Shown in pieces: positions 55,706-64,000 of a stretch of DNA of 64,000 nt. Origin of the DNA: Clostridium sp. AN503 (GTDB lineage Bacteria > Bacillota > Clostridia > Lachnospirales > Lachnospiraceae); assembly GCF_040719375.1 (NCBI RefSeq), contig NZ_JBFDTP010000001.1:1426001-1490000 (forward strand), in the 5' to 3' direction. The notes beneath the pieces were generated by a model. It was given only the letters and a program-made list of their open reading frames with translations. It was not told the origin of the DNA and did no database searches. The translations under genes and the position numbers were made by a program. The stretch's first letter is position 1, and each line of letters begins with the position of its first letter.

Positions 55706-58276
55706 ATGCAGATGGGAAATGTAAATATGAAAAAATATTTGATGAAATTTTGGAAAAGAATTCTTATAGCAGGTTTTGGAATCATCGTAATGATCATTCT
55801 TATCTTTGATGTCATGCTGATCCGTCAGACTACATATGAGGAAGGCTCGCAGCACCTGGATGAGTTATCCAGGCAGATCGCCTCGTCCATAGAGAAACAG
55901 TCCCGCGGTCAGTGGAATATGTTGGATGTGCTGTATCAGTGTTTTATAGAATCAGGGGAAGACTGGTCGGCGGTGAGCAGTTATATTCAGCAGAAGAAAG
56001 AGGATTTTGGATTTGACTCTTTATGTCTGGTGGATGAGGACGCGATGTACTATGACAGGGAGAGGTCTGTTTCGCTCCTTTCCAGCAAAGAGGTCACCAC
56101 GAAGCTGCTTACGGACAGGCAGCCCATTATATTGGATAATATGCTGTCGGAGGAAGACAGGCTTATATTTCTTATCCCTATAGACAGCGAGACCATTGGC
56201 GGGAAAAAGATCTGTGCTCTGGGCATAACCTACAACAGCCGGAATCTTTTTGATGTGCTGGATATCCAGGCGTTTGACGGAAATGCAATGATGTACATCA
56301 TCCACCGGGACGGGGTTGTTCTCTTCCGCACCAGCCAGGAGAATGCTATCACCGGTTATAATATGATAAACAGCCTTGAGAAAGACAGGTTCGTGCAGGG
56401 ATCCATTGGGGAACTGCGGGACAATATCCGCAGCGGGAGACAGGAACTGATGACTGTGCACCTTACGGATAAAGAGTATTATTTGAATCATACGCCGGTA
56501 GGAGTGGATGACTGGCAGCTTGTCACAATGGTGCCGGTTGAAGTGGTCAGCGGCCGGTTGATGCATTCGGCAATGGTTACTTCTGTGTGCATATTCCTGA
56601 TCGGAGCGCTGGTGGTGATTGCCTATGTCCTGCTCTATTCAGATTCGGCAAAGAAAATCCTCAGGGCAGAGGAGGCGGCGCGAAAGGCGGCGGAAAACGC
56701 TAACCGCTCTAAAAGCCAGTTTCTATCCAATATGTCCCACGATATACGGACTCCGATGAATGCCATTATCGGTATGACCAGGATAGCCAGAGAGCACATA
56801 AATGAACCAGATAAGCTTAAAGACTGCCTGAAGAAAATAGATCTGTCCGGCCGTCTGCTGGTGGGCCTGATCAATGATATTCTGGATATGTCCAAGATTG
56901 AAAGCGGCAAAATGGTTTTGAACTATGATACCGCATCCCTGGTGGAGCTGATGCAGAATCTGGTGAGCATTACCCAGCCTGCAGTCCATGGGAAAAATCA
57001 GATATTTAATATCCGGCTCCATCATATCCGGCATGAGCGGCTGATGTTTGATGCACTCCGCATGAACCAGGTGCTGATCAATCTGTTGGGAAATGCCGTG
57101 AAATTCACGCCGGAGGGAGGACATATCAGCCTGGACGTGACAGAAGAACCGTCAGATAAAGAAGGCGCTGTTCATCTTGTGTTCAAAGTGGCGGACACCG
57201 GTATCGGCATATCCAGGGAGTTTCAGGAGCATCTGTTTACTTCCTTCACCAGAGAACGGGACAGCAGGATCGATAAAATCGAGGGAAGCGGCCTGGGCCT
57301 GGCTATCACAAAGATGATCGTGACCATGATGGAGGGTACGATCTCCGTGGAGAGCGAGCCGGGCAGAGGAAGCATATTTACGGTGGAGCTGGATCTTTTG
57401 ACTGCCGGAGCACCTGAGGAGATGAAGCTGCCGTCCATCCGCGTATTGGTGGCTGATGACGATCCCGATACCTGCTATTCGGCGGCGGGTTATTTGCGGG
57501 AGCTGGGTGCAGCGGTAGATATTGCATTTGGTGGTAAAGAGGCAGTTGAAAAGGCAAAGGAGGCAGCCAAGAACGGCGAAGATTATAATATTATCTTTCT
57601 GGACTGGCGGATGCCGGATCTGGAAGGTACGAATACAGCCAGAGAGATCCGGGAGATTGTGGGTGAGGAAGTTCCGATCCTCATCATCAGCGCTTACGAC
57701 TGGTCCGGCATAGAAGTGGAGGCGGGCCAAGCCGGCATTAACGGATTTATCCAAAAGCCGTTTTTCAAGTCAACCCTCTACCACAACATCCATAAGCACT
57801 ATTTACATAGTGGGCTGGAACAGACGCCGGCGGAACTGGAATGGGATGTTCTTTTGGGGAAACGGCTTCTGCTGGTAGATGACAATGAAATAAACCTGGA
57901 GATTGCCCAGGAGATCCTGAGCAATCTGGGTGCTGCGGTGGAAACTGCACGTAACGGACAGGAGGCTGTAGGTCGTTTTGCACATTCACCAGTGGGCTAT
58001 TATGACATGATATTTATGGACATACAGATGCCGGTCATGAATGGATATGAGGCAACAAAAGCCATCCGGCGGCTGGAACGGGAGGATGCGGGTCAGGTAC
58101 TGGTATTTGCTATGACAGCCGATGCGTTCGCCGATGATATTGTGCAGGCAAAACGTGTAGGGATGAATGCGCATTTTGCAAAGCCTCTGGACATTAATCT
58201 TATGATGAAAGAAATCAGGAAATTTGAAATGCGCGGTCCGCAGCGCAGAAAAGAGGCAGAACATGATGAAACATAA
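55706..58276 (+). CDS. Hybrid sensor histidine kinase with two receiver domains
   Basis: 856 residues from ATG 55706, which has GGAG six bases upstream; the in-frame ATG at 55649 overlaps the regulator gene. Layout: membrane helix (about 17-40), extracellular Cache-like sensor, second helix (about 290-315), HisKA with His345 (M-S-H-D-I-R-T-P-M-N), HATPase (N-L-L-G-N-A-V-K-F, G-S-G-L-G-L), receiver 1 with Asp633 (F-L-D-W-R-M-P) and receiver 2 with Asp772 (F-M-D-I-Q-M-P). All phosphorelay residues are intact. No separate histidine phosphotransfer domain is present. It overlaps the next gene by 14 bases. Confidence 0.88.
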   Translation: MQMGNVNMKKYLMKFWKRILIAGFGIIVMIILIFDVMLIRQTTYEEGSQHLDELSRQIASSIEKQSRGQWNMLDVLYQCFIESGEDWSAVSSYIQQKKEDFGFDSLCLVDEDAMYYDRERSVSLLSSKEVTTKLLTDRQPIILDNMLSEEDRLIFLIPIDSETIGGKKICALGITYNSRNLFDVLDIQAFDGNAMMYIIHRDGVVLFRTSQENAITGYNMINSLEKDRFVQGSIGELRDNIRSGRQELMTVHLTDKEYYLNHTPVGVDDWQLVTMVPVEVVSGRLMHSAMVTSVCIFLIGALVVIAYVLLYSDSAKKILRAEEAARKAAENANRSKSQFLSNMSHDIRTPMNAIIGMTRIAREHINEPDKLKDCLKKIDLSGRLLVGLINDILDMSKIESGKMVLNYDTASLVELMQNLVSITQPAVHGKNQIFNIRLHHIRHERLMFDALRMNQVLINLLGNAVKFTPEGGHISLDVTEEPSDKEGAVHLVFKVADTGIGISREFQEHLFTSFTRERDSRIDKIEGSGLGLAITKMIVTMMEGTISVESEPGRGSIFTVELDLLTAGAPEEMKLPSIRVLVADDDPDTCYSAAGYLRELGAAVDIAFGGKEAVEKAKEAAKNGEDYNIIFLDWRMPDLEGTNTAREIREIVGEEVPILIISAYDWSGIEVEAGQAGINGFIQKPFFKSTLYHNIHKHYLHSGLEQTPAELEWDVLLGKRLLLVDDNEINLEIAQEILSNLGAAVETARNGQEAVGRFAHSPVGYYDMIFMDIQMPVMNGYEATKAIRRLEREDAGQVLVFAMTADAFADDIVQAKRVGMNAHFAKPLDINLMMKEIRKFEMRGPQRRKEAEHDET

Positions 58277-60146
58277 AAAGGGATTTTCTGCAGCCATGTG
58301 CGCATGTCTGCTGGCTATGCTGGGGGTGCTCGCGGGCTGCTCCGCGCAGGAAGCCAGGTTCGATGAAGACATGCTGGGAGTGCCGCGAGCGGAAGCTGAC
58401 AGGATGACCATAACGATCACCTGTAATTCCACACTGGATCATTTTGCGGCGGAGGTGGAGGCGAGGTTTCCCGGGATCAGACTGGTGCAGGACTGCTATA
58501 CAGGGCAGTACCGGATCAGCGAACATATTGCCCGTATAGAGCATGATGATTTCGGGGACATCATCATGGTGAAAGCGGGACATATTCCGAAAATCGATCT
58601 GTCAGGCTGCCTGGCAGATCTGTCCTCACAGGTTTTTCCTGGCAACTTTAATGCCAATATCCTTCAGGCAGATGAGGACGGTCATATCAGGCTTATTCCG
58701 GGGCCTTTGAGTTTTAACTGTAATATTTACAATAAAACATTATTCGAGGAAAATAACTGGACAGTCCCCGGAAGTTATGAGGAGTTTCTGGAGCTATGCC
58801 AGGATATTGACAAGACTGGCATCCGGGCCTTTAGAAATTCTTATTTTGACTCTGCATCACAGAGCTATCGGGTCTATCAGTACAGTGTCTTTTCTGCTCT
58901 GGACACACTGACGCAGGTGGAGGGACAGATCTGGCACAATCAGCTCATGGCGGGAGAACCGGTTTCCTTAGAACCTATGGAAACTGCTTTCCGGGATTTG
59001 CGCCGCATGATAGACATAGGGGCAGTCCGGCCGGAAGACTTGGATGTTCCGTTCAGCAGGAATTTAGATGCAATGTTAAGCCGGCAGGTTGCCATAGGGA
59101 GCGGAGAGATCGAACACATCCAGAAGCTGAATGAAAGCGGGACGGATGAATTCTGCTTTATGCCGCACTTCAGCATGACGGATGGTCAGGGATGGCTATT
59201 GAATCTCGGGTATTTTTTTGGCGTCAATGATAAACTGGAACAGCCGGGCAATGAGTCAAAACTGAAGGCCGTTATGGAAATAATGAGTTTTATCGCTTCA
59301 GAAGAAGGTCAGAAGCTTTTGATGGAGGATGAGCTCGGCATGATGCCGTCCACGGTCGGGGCAGGGATTCCGGATGATCCGGTTTTAGGTCAAATCTGTA
59401 TGCAGATCGAGAGCGGACGATACATCATGCGTCCTACTTACGACATGTTCTCTTCTGTCCTGGAGACTGAGATTGGGGCATTTATCCGGGGCGAGACGGA
59501 CAGTAAGGCGATATTGGATAAATGCAGCCGGGTCCTGGAGCAGGGAGCATTGCCTGCGGAGGCGGTCGGGGAGGCAAAAGAGGATTACACGGTCGTACAG
59601 ACCGGATGCTTAAAAGCGGATGCCCTGCGAGCTGCGACCGGCGCTGATATTGCCTTGATCGGGATATCAGAGGTGAATGGCTATGATCCTTATGGGGGAA
59701 TCCGGACCAGGCTTTACAAGGGCGCGGTCACAGAAGATGACATAACCCGTATTACTCAGGTCAGGATGGATATGCCGCTTATGAGTATGAGCGTTTCTGT
59801 GACCGGGGATGAATTGCTGGCGCTGTTAGAATATGGGGCGACGTCGGCAAAAGAGCAGCAGGATGGCGGGCCGGGACGGTTTCATCCATTTGCTGTATCG
59901 GGCATAAGGCTTACCTACTGTCTGGACCGCGAGGAAGGAAGCCGGGTTTCAGATGTGACCATGGAGGATGGCAGTAAATTTCGTAAAGACGGCAGGTATA
60001 CCATCTCCTATATCGGAGGGGCATTTCCGCAGGGGAGAGTGAACGGGACAGAAACCGGGATTACGATGACAGACGCTTTCCGGGAGTATATCAGGGCAGA
60101 AAAATTGGTTGCTCCGGATAGTAAGCGTATGAGAATCATACATTAG
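58263..60146 (+). CDS. Lipoprotein: solute-binding fold fused to a 5'-nucleotidase C-terminal-like domain
   Basis: 627 residues from ATG 58263 (AAGAGG upstream). Signal peptide with lipobox L-A-G-C (Cys26). Residues ~45-430 resemble an ABC extracellular solute-binding protein (family 1/8 type), with a cluster of Gly/Trp/Tyr positions and G-Q-K-L-L near the end. Residues ~440-627 resemble the C-terminal domain of 5'-nucleotidases: G-A-V-T-E-D-D-I, V-T-G-D-E-L-L-A-L-L-E, and F-A-V-S-G-I-R-L-T-Y. No metallophosphatase domain is present, so it is probably a binding or sensing module that may partner the preceding kinase's extracellular domain (inference). Confidence 0.75.
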   Translation: MMKHKKGFSAAMCACLLAMLGVLAGCSAQEARFDEDMLGVPRAEADRMTITITCNSTLDHFAAEVEARFPGIRLVQDCYTGQYRISEHIARIEHDDFGDIIMVKAGHIPKIDLSGCLADLSSQVFPGNFNANILQADEDGHIRLIPGPLSFNCNIYNKTLFEENNWTVPGSYEEFLELCQDIDKTGIRAFRNSYFDSASQSYRVYQYSVFSALDTLTQVEGQIWHNQLMAGEPVSLEPMETAFRDLRRMIDIGAVRPEDLDVPFSRNLDAMLSRQVAIGSGEIEHIQKLNESGTDEFCFMPHFSMTDGQGWLLNLGYFFGVNDKLEQPGNESKLKAVMEIMSFIASEEGQKLLMEDELGMMPSTVGAGIPDDPVLGQICMQIESGRYIMRPTYDMFSSVLETEIGAFIRGETDSKAILDKCSRVLEQGALPAEAVGEAKEDYTVVQTGCLKADALRAATGADIALIGISEVNGYDPYGGIRTRLYKGAVTEDDITRITQVRMDMPLMSMSVSVTGDELLALLEYGATSAKEQQDGGPGRFHPFAVSGIRLTYCLDREEGSRVSDVTMEDGSKFRKDGRYTISYIGGAFPQGRVNGTETGITMTDAFREYIRAEKLVAPDSKRMRIIH

Positions 60147-60240
60147 GCCAGGATCAGCGGGACAACGACCGCTAACAGGCTGATTCCGGGCGTTCTCATG
60201 CAGGTTTTTTGTATGAAATGCGCAGAAAAACCACAGATTA

Positions 60241-60268
60241 TTGATAGTAATATAAAAAGACATATGAT
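60241..60268 (+). promoter_or_regulatory. Promoter of the diguanylate cyclase genes
   Basis: TTGATA at 60241-60246, a 16-base spacer and TATGAT at 60263-60268. The leader contains a hairpin AGGGGCC / GGCCCCT (60319-60340) just before the ribosome binding site, which could limit translation. Confidence 0.5.
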
Positions 60269-60364
60269 ACAATAGAAATAATATTATCATGAATCTGAAG
60301 CAGAATAGTATTATGCGTAGGGGCCGGGACAGCGGCCCCTGTTCTGGCAAAGGGGAGACCAGGT

Positions 60365-62308
60365 ATGAAAAAAGCCGTTACGGTCCGATTGTGCATTGTC
60401 ATTGTGGTCAGTATGATAGCTACGGCTGTTTTGAGTTATTATCTCCAGATAAAATCCGCAAGAGAGGTCATGTTTTCCAATGCAGAGCTCAGGATCAACC
60501 AGGTGAAGGAGATCCTTGAGAACAACGACGCAGGGATAGAAAAACTGAGAGGGAACCTGCAGGATGATTATTTCATCCGGGCGAAGGCGGCGGCTTATAT
60601 TGTACAGAACCAGCCCGAGGTCGTGGGGGATCTGGAGGAGACCAGGAAGATCGCCGCTCTGCTGAGAGTGGATGAACTTCATTTTTTTGATACGGAAGGC
60701 AGGCTGTTTGCCGGTACAGAGCCGAAGTATTTTGATTATACATTCCATTCGGGGGAACAGATGCAGTTTTTTCTTCCGATGCTGGAGGATACTTCGCTCC
60801 AGCTCTGCCAGGAGGTTACCCCTAATACGGCGGAGAGCAAGCTAATGCAGTATATTGCTGTCTGGCGGGAGGATCATAAGGCGATCGTGCAGATCGGTAT
60901 GGAGCCGGTGCGTCTTTTGGAGGCCATGAAGAAGAACGAGTTGTCTCATATTTTCAGTCTGATGACAACGGAGGAAGGGATCACGATCTTTGCATTGGAT
61001 ATGGAGACGGGAACCATAGCGGGAGCTACGGACAATGCAATCCTGGGTATGAGCGCCGGGGATCTGGGCCTGGACTTAAAAAGTCCCAGGCTGCAGGACG
61101 GGAAACAGAGCACGGAGATCGTCCTGAGGGGGGAAAAGAATTACTGCGTCACGGAAGCGATGAACCATATCCTGATCGGTGTCAGCGGTACCTACGATAA
61201 GCTTTATCAGAATGTCCCTGCCAATATGGGGCTGATCATTTTTAGCCTGAGCTTTCTTTCTCTGATCGTGATCTTTTTGATCCTGCGTATGCTGGATAAA
61301 CTTATGATACAGGGGATCTACGGGATCATCGGCGGAACGAAGCGGATTGCCTCGGGGGATCTGGATTACCGGGTGGAGATAGAGCACACTCCGGAATTCG
61401 CCATGCTCAGCAGCAATTTAAACCATATGGTGGAAAGCCTCCTGGAGACCACGGGCAAGCTTTCTCTGGTGTTTGAGAGCGTGGACATACCGGTAGCGGT
61501 TTATGAGTACAACCAGGATATGAGACGTGTTATGGCAACCAGCAAGGCCGGAGAGATCCTGAATATGGGGCCGGAGGAGCTGAAGATCGTGCTGGCGGAC
61601 CGGGAACGTTTCTCGGCAAAGATTGAGGAGATCTGCGGGCGGGCGTATGCACCGGAACGGGATGTGTATCTGATCGGGAATGAGGAGAAGCCGGACCGGT
61701 ATGTAAAGATCAAGTCTTATGAGGAAGAGCACAGAACTCTGGGGATCCTTGTAGATGTGACAGCGGAGATCCTGGAAAAACAGAAGATCGAGTGGGAACG
61801 GGATGTGGATCTTCTTACCAGGTTATTTACCCGGCGAGCCCTGTTTAGCAGGCTGGATGCCCTGCTTCAGGAACCGGAGGAGATGAAGACGGCAGCGCTT
61901 CTGATGACAGATCTGGACAATCTAAAATATGTCAATGACCATTGGGGGCATGCGTTTGGAGACAGGCTGCTTAAAACTGTGGCCAGGCTGCTGATGGACT
62001 GTGAGGCGCCGAACAAACTGGCGGCCAGACTGAGCGGGGATGAGTTTGTGCTGGTCATTTACGGTGCGGATTCCCAGGCGGAGATAGAGGGGTATCTGAA
62101 GGATCTCCAGAAACGCATACAGAAGGCGGAGCTTGTGACGCCTGACGGGGAACATATCAGAGTGAGCCTGTCCGGAGGATATCTGTTCTATCCGGAATAT
62201 ACGGGCAGCAGCCGGGAACTTTTAAAGATGGCGGACACAGCCATGTATCAGGTGAAGAAAACTACAAAGGGGGAGTTCTCCAGATACCGGGAGGCAGATG
62301 GAAACTGA
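60365..62308 (+). CDS. Membrane diguanylate cyclase with sensor, HAMP, PAS and SGDEF domain
   Basis: 647 residues. First membrane helix 5-25, extracellular sensor, second helix about 282-305, HAMP-like linker, PAS-like segment (about 365-465) and a GGDEF domain (about 475-640). The active-site loop is S-G-D-E-F at 557-561 with D-L-T-D-L-D-N-L upstream for metal binding. Other cyclases with Ser at the first position are active, so c-di-GMP synthesis is plausible. No R-x-x-D inhibitory site precedes the motif. It follows the lipoprotein gene by 218 bases and has its own promoter. Confidence 0.85.
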   Translation: MKKAVTVRLCIVIVVSMIATAVLSYYLQIKSAREVMFSNAELRINQVKEILENNDAGIEKLRGNLQDDYFIRAKAAAYIVQNQPEVVGDLEETRKIAALLRVDELHFFDTEGRLFAGTEPKYFDYTFHSGEQMQFFLPMLEDTSLQLCQEVTPNTAESKLMQYIAVWREDHKAIVQIGMEPVRLLEAMKKNELSHIFSLMTTEEGITIFALDMETGTIAGATDNAILGMSAGDLGLDLKSPRLQDGKQSTEIVLRGEKNYCVTEAMNHILIGVSGTYDKLYQNVPANMGLIIFSLSFLSLIVIFLILRMLDKLMIQGIYGIIGGTKRIASGDLDYRVEIEHTPEFAMLSSNLNHMVESLLETTGKLSLVFESVDIPVAVYEYNQDMRRVMATSKAGEILNMGPEELKIVLADRERFSAKIEEICGRAYAPERDVYLIGNEEKPDRYVKIKSYEEEHRTLGILVDVTAEILEKQKIEWERDVDLLTRLFTRRALFSRLDALLQEPEEMKTAALLMTDLDNLKYVNDHWGHAFGDRLLKTVARLLMDCEAPNKLAARLSGDEFVLVIYGADSQAEIEGYLKDLQKRIQKAELVTPDGEHIRVSLSGGYLFYPEYTGSSRELLKMADTAMYQVKKTTKGEFSRYREADGN

Positions 62309-62316
62309 GATTACTG

Positions 62317-64000
62317 ATGATGAAGAAAAAGAAGATGCTGCAGTTGTATACGGTCATGTGGCTGGTAGCCATCCTTGTTTTGTTTGCTCTGCTCATACAG
62401 ACTGCGGGTGACGCGCGGATCATCAACTACAGCGGGATCGTGAGGGGGGCCACGCAGAAGCTGGTGAAGGAGGAATTGAACGGACAGCAGGATGATGAGC
62501 TGATCGCCAGGCTGGACGGGATCATCAGCAACCTGCAGACCGGTAAAGGGGAATATAAACTGGCCAGAAGCAGGAGCAGGACATATCAGGTTCAGCTGGC
62601 AGAGCTTAAACTGGTGTGGGAGGATATCAAGGAAGATATCGGGCTTATACGGGACGGGGAAAATGTGGAGGATCAGCTTTATGAGCTGAGCCAGCGGCAT
62701 TTTGAGCTGGCGGACCGGCTTGTGATGTGTGCGGAGCGGGATTCCAACAACCGGCTGATCCGGTTCAGCCTGCTCTATGGAGTCAGTCTGGCCCTGTCGG
62801 TGACGGTTTTTTCAACTCAGATCCAACGTCATCAGAGGGAGCAGGAGATCCTGTTGTCTGAGGACAAGCTGACGGGGCTTTATAACCGCTATGGTTTCGA
62901 GGAGGCGGCGGCAGATCGTTTGCGCCGCAAAGATAAACGCAGGTACATGATCGTGGAATTTGATATAGATAAGTTTAAATCGATCAACAATACCTGCGGT
63001 TATGTGGCAGGGGACTCTTTGCTCCAGGCAGTGGCGGAGGCGGTCAGAGATTTGGAGGAGGATGCCATCTGTGCAAGGATAAACGCTGATGATTTTGTGA
63101 TTTTGATGGAGCAGAAGGAGAATGCGCTGCCCCGTCTGCAAAGCGCGCTTGAGGATGTGGTGCGGGAGCAGGGGATTCTGGAATCCTTTGGCAGTCTGAG
63201 TTTTACCTATGGCGCATACAAGCTGGAGGAGGAAGGGGAACTGATCAAGACGGTCATGGATAAGGCCAATACAGCACATAAGACGGCCAAGGCCCAGGAA
63301 AACCAGCCAGTTATATGGTACGATGAACAATTGCTGCAGAAGCTTAAGCTGGAAAACCAGTACAGGGAGCAGATGCACCACGGCATTGTAGCTGAGGAGT
63401 TTAAACTATACCTTCAGCCCAAGATCGATCTGTCCAATATGCAGGTATATGGCGCTGAATCCCTGGTGCGGTGGGATCTGCAGGGACATGGCCTGGTATA
63501 TCCTGATTCATTTATACCGCTGTTTGAAAAGGACGGCACGATTGTGGATCTGGATTTTTATATGCTCGAGAAAACCTGCCGTTTTTTAGAGCGCTGGCTG
63601 GCGGAAGGGAGAAAACCCCTGGCGGTTTCTGTTAATTTCTCACGGGTGACGTTATACCAGAAGCAATTTTATGAACATTTCCTGGAGATTGTAGACAGGT
63701 ACCACATCCCACATGAATTTATAGAGGTGGAGATTACGGAGAGCGCATTCAACGAGATCACGGATGCAGTGCTCCGGGTGCTGACCAGCATAAAAAATGC
63801 GGGATTTAATATTTCCATGGATGATTTCGGTGCGGGATACTCCAACTTAAACGTGCTGAGCAGGCTTCCGATCCAGGTTATCAAGCTGGACCGGGAATTC
63901 CTGTGGGAGATGGCATACAGCGAACATGTCAGGGGAATCGTATCCTGTGTGGTGACTCTGGCCCATACTATGGATACCCGCGTTGTCTGTGAGGGCGTGG
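62317..64000 (+). CDS. Degenerate-GGDEF / EAL protein (partial, runs off the window)
   Basis: At least 561 residues; the end is outside the window. Two membrane helices (about 10-30 and 155-170) flank a short helical sensor. The GGDEF domain has N-A-D-D-F at 256-260 in place of G-G-D-E-F, so cyclase activity is doubtful. The EAL domain keeps the catalytic set: E381 in E-S-L-V-R-W, Asn in S-V-N-F-S, Glu in E-I-T-E-S, D502-D503 in M-D-D-F-G-A-G and Lys in V-I-K-L-D. It is therefore probably a c-di-GMP phosphodiesterase. It starts eight bases after the cyclase gene; the two are cotranscribed as an opposing pair. Confidence 0.85.
   Translation, partial: MMKKKKMLQLYTVMWLVAILVLFALLIQTAGDARIINYSGIVRGATQKLVKEELNGQQDDELIARLDGIISNLQTGKGEYKLARSRSRTYQVQLAELKLVWEDIKEDIGLIRDGENVEDQLYELSQRHFELADRLVMCAERDSNNRLIRFSLLYGVSLALSVTVFSTQIQRHQREQEILLSEDKLTGLYNRYGFEEAAADRLRRKDKRRYMIVEFDIDKFKSINNTCGYVAGDSLLQAVAEAVRDLEEDAICARINADDFVILMEQKENALPRLQSALEDVVREQGILESFGSLSFTYGAYKLEEEGELIKTVMDKANTAHKTAKAQENQPVIWYDEQLLQKLKLENQYREQMHHGIVAEEFKLYLQPKIDLSNMQVYGAESLVRWDLQGHGLVYPDSFIPLFEKDGTIVDLDFYMLEKTCRFLERWLAEGRKPLAVSVNFSRVTLYQKQFYEHFLEIVDRYHIPHEFIEVEITESAFNEITDAVLRVLTSIKNAGFNISMDDFGAGYSNLNVLSRLPIQVIKLDREFLWEMAYSEHVRGIVSCVVTLAHTMDTRVVCEGV

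Overview
The window looks like a chromosomal segment of an anaerobic Gram-positive Clostridia member, most likely a Lachnospiraceae-type gut bacterium. The reasons are moderate GC with strong AGGAGG-type ribosome binding sites, many lipoproteins with short Ser/Ala-rich linkers, no outer-membrane genes, and a typical mix of genes: MutS2, a YhaM-type nuclease, an Old-Yellow-Enzyme/BaiCD-like flavoenzyme, and a DUF6323/DUF6179-like pair. No rRNA, tRNA or CRISPR array was seen. The genus is inference.

Layout. (1) 1-10.8 kb: the tail of a LacI-type regulator, then a dipeptide/oligopeptide ABC importer (two permeases, binding protein, two ATPases) running directly into four peptidases (two M24, one M29, one M20). 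This is an import-and-digest operon. (2) 11.1-16.1 kb: a malate module (malic enzyme, 2-hydroxycarboxylate transporter, CitA-type kinase and CitB-type regulator), followed by an exported flavin fumarate-reductase-like lipoprotein (16.3-18.1 kb) and a 275-bp branched palindromic element. (3) 18.6-35.6 kb: a large glycoside-type catabolic locus. It holds a divergent LacI regulator, four TIM-barrel isomerase/epimerase proteins, two Gfo/Idh/MocA oxidoreductases, a NitT/TauT-type ABC importer (one permease frameshifted, the two ATPases asymmetric), a UPF0303 protein, a zinc-type dehydrogenase, a GH4 glycosidase and a lactose/cellobiose-type PTS IIA-IIB-IIC set. One TIM-barrel protein carries an N-terminal domain resembling the beta subunit of C-glycoside deglycosidases. 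The locus reads as redox-type (3-keto) deglycosylation of an imported glycoside. (4) 35.6-42 kb: housekeeping genes (reductase, orphan PhoB-type regulator, MutS2, degenerate HtrA-like PDZ protein, YhaM-type nuclease). (5) 42-48.5 kb: a cupin and a BaiCD-like reductase divergent from a TetR regulator, a membrane-linked XRE regulator, and the DUF6323/DUF6179-like pair with a frameshift. (6) 48.5-54 kb: an rRNA methyltransferase, then a compact FRG / HNH nuclease / AIPR cassette of distinct, more AT-rich composition, which is the best candidate for an undescribed phage-defence system. (7) 54.2-64 kb: a signalling run made of a regulator with two GntR helix-turn-helix domains, a hybrid histidine kinase with two receiver domains, a lipoprotein fusing a solute-binding fold to a 5'-nucleotidase C-terminal-like domain, a diguanylate cyclase, and a partial degenerate-GGDEF/EAL protein cut by the window end.

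Regulation visible in the sequence includes a shared TGTAAA-NN-TTTACA palindrome at two promoters flanking the locus-3 LacI gene, repressor-like repeats just downstream of the promoter of the BaiCD-like gene, and several clean sigma-A promoters and hairpin terminators. All functions are read from motifs and context. No database search was run.
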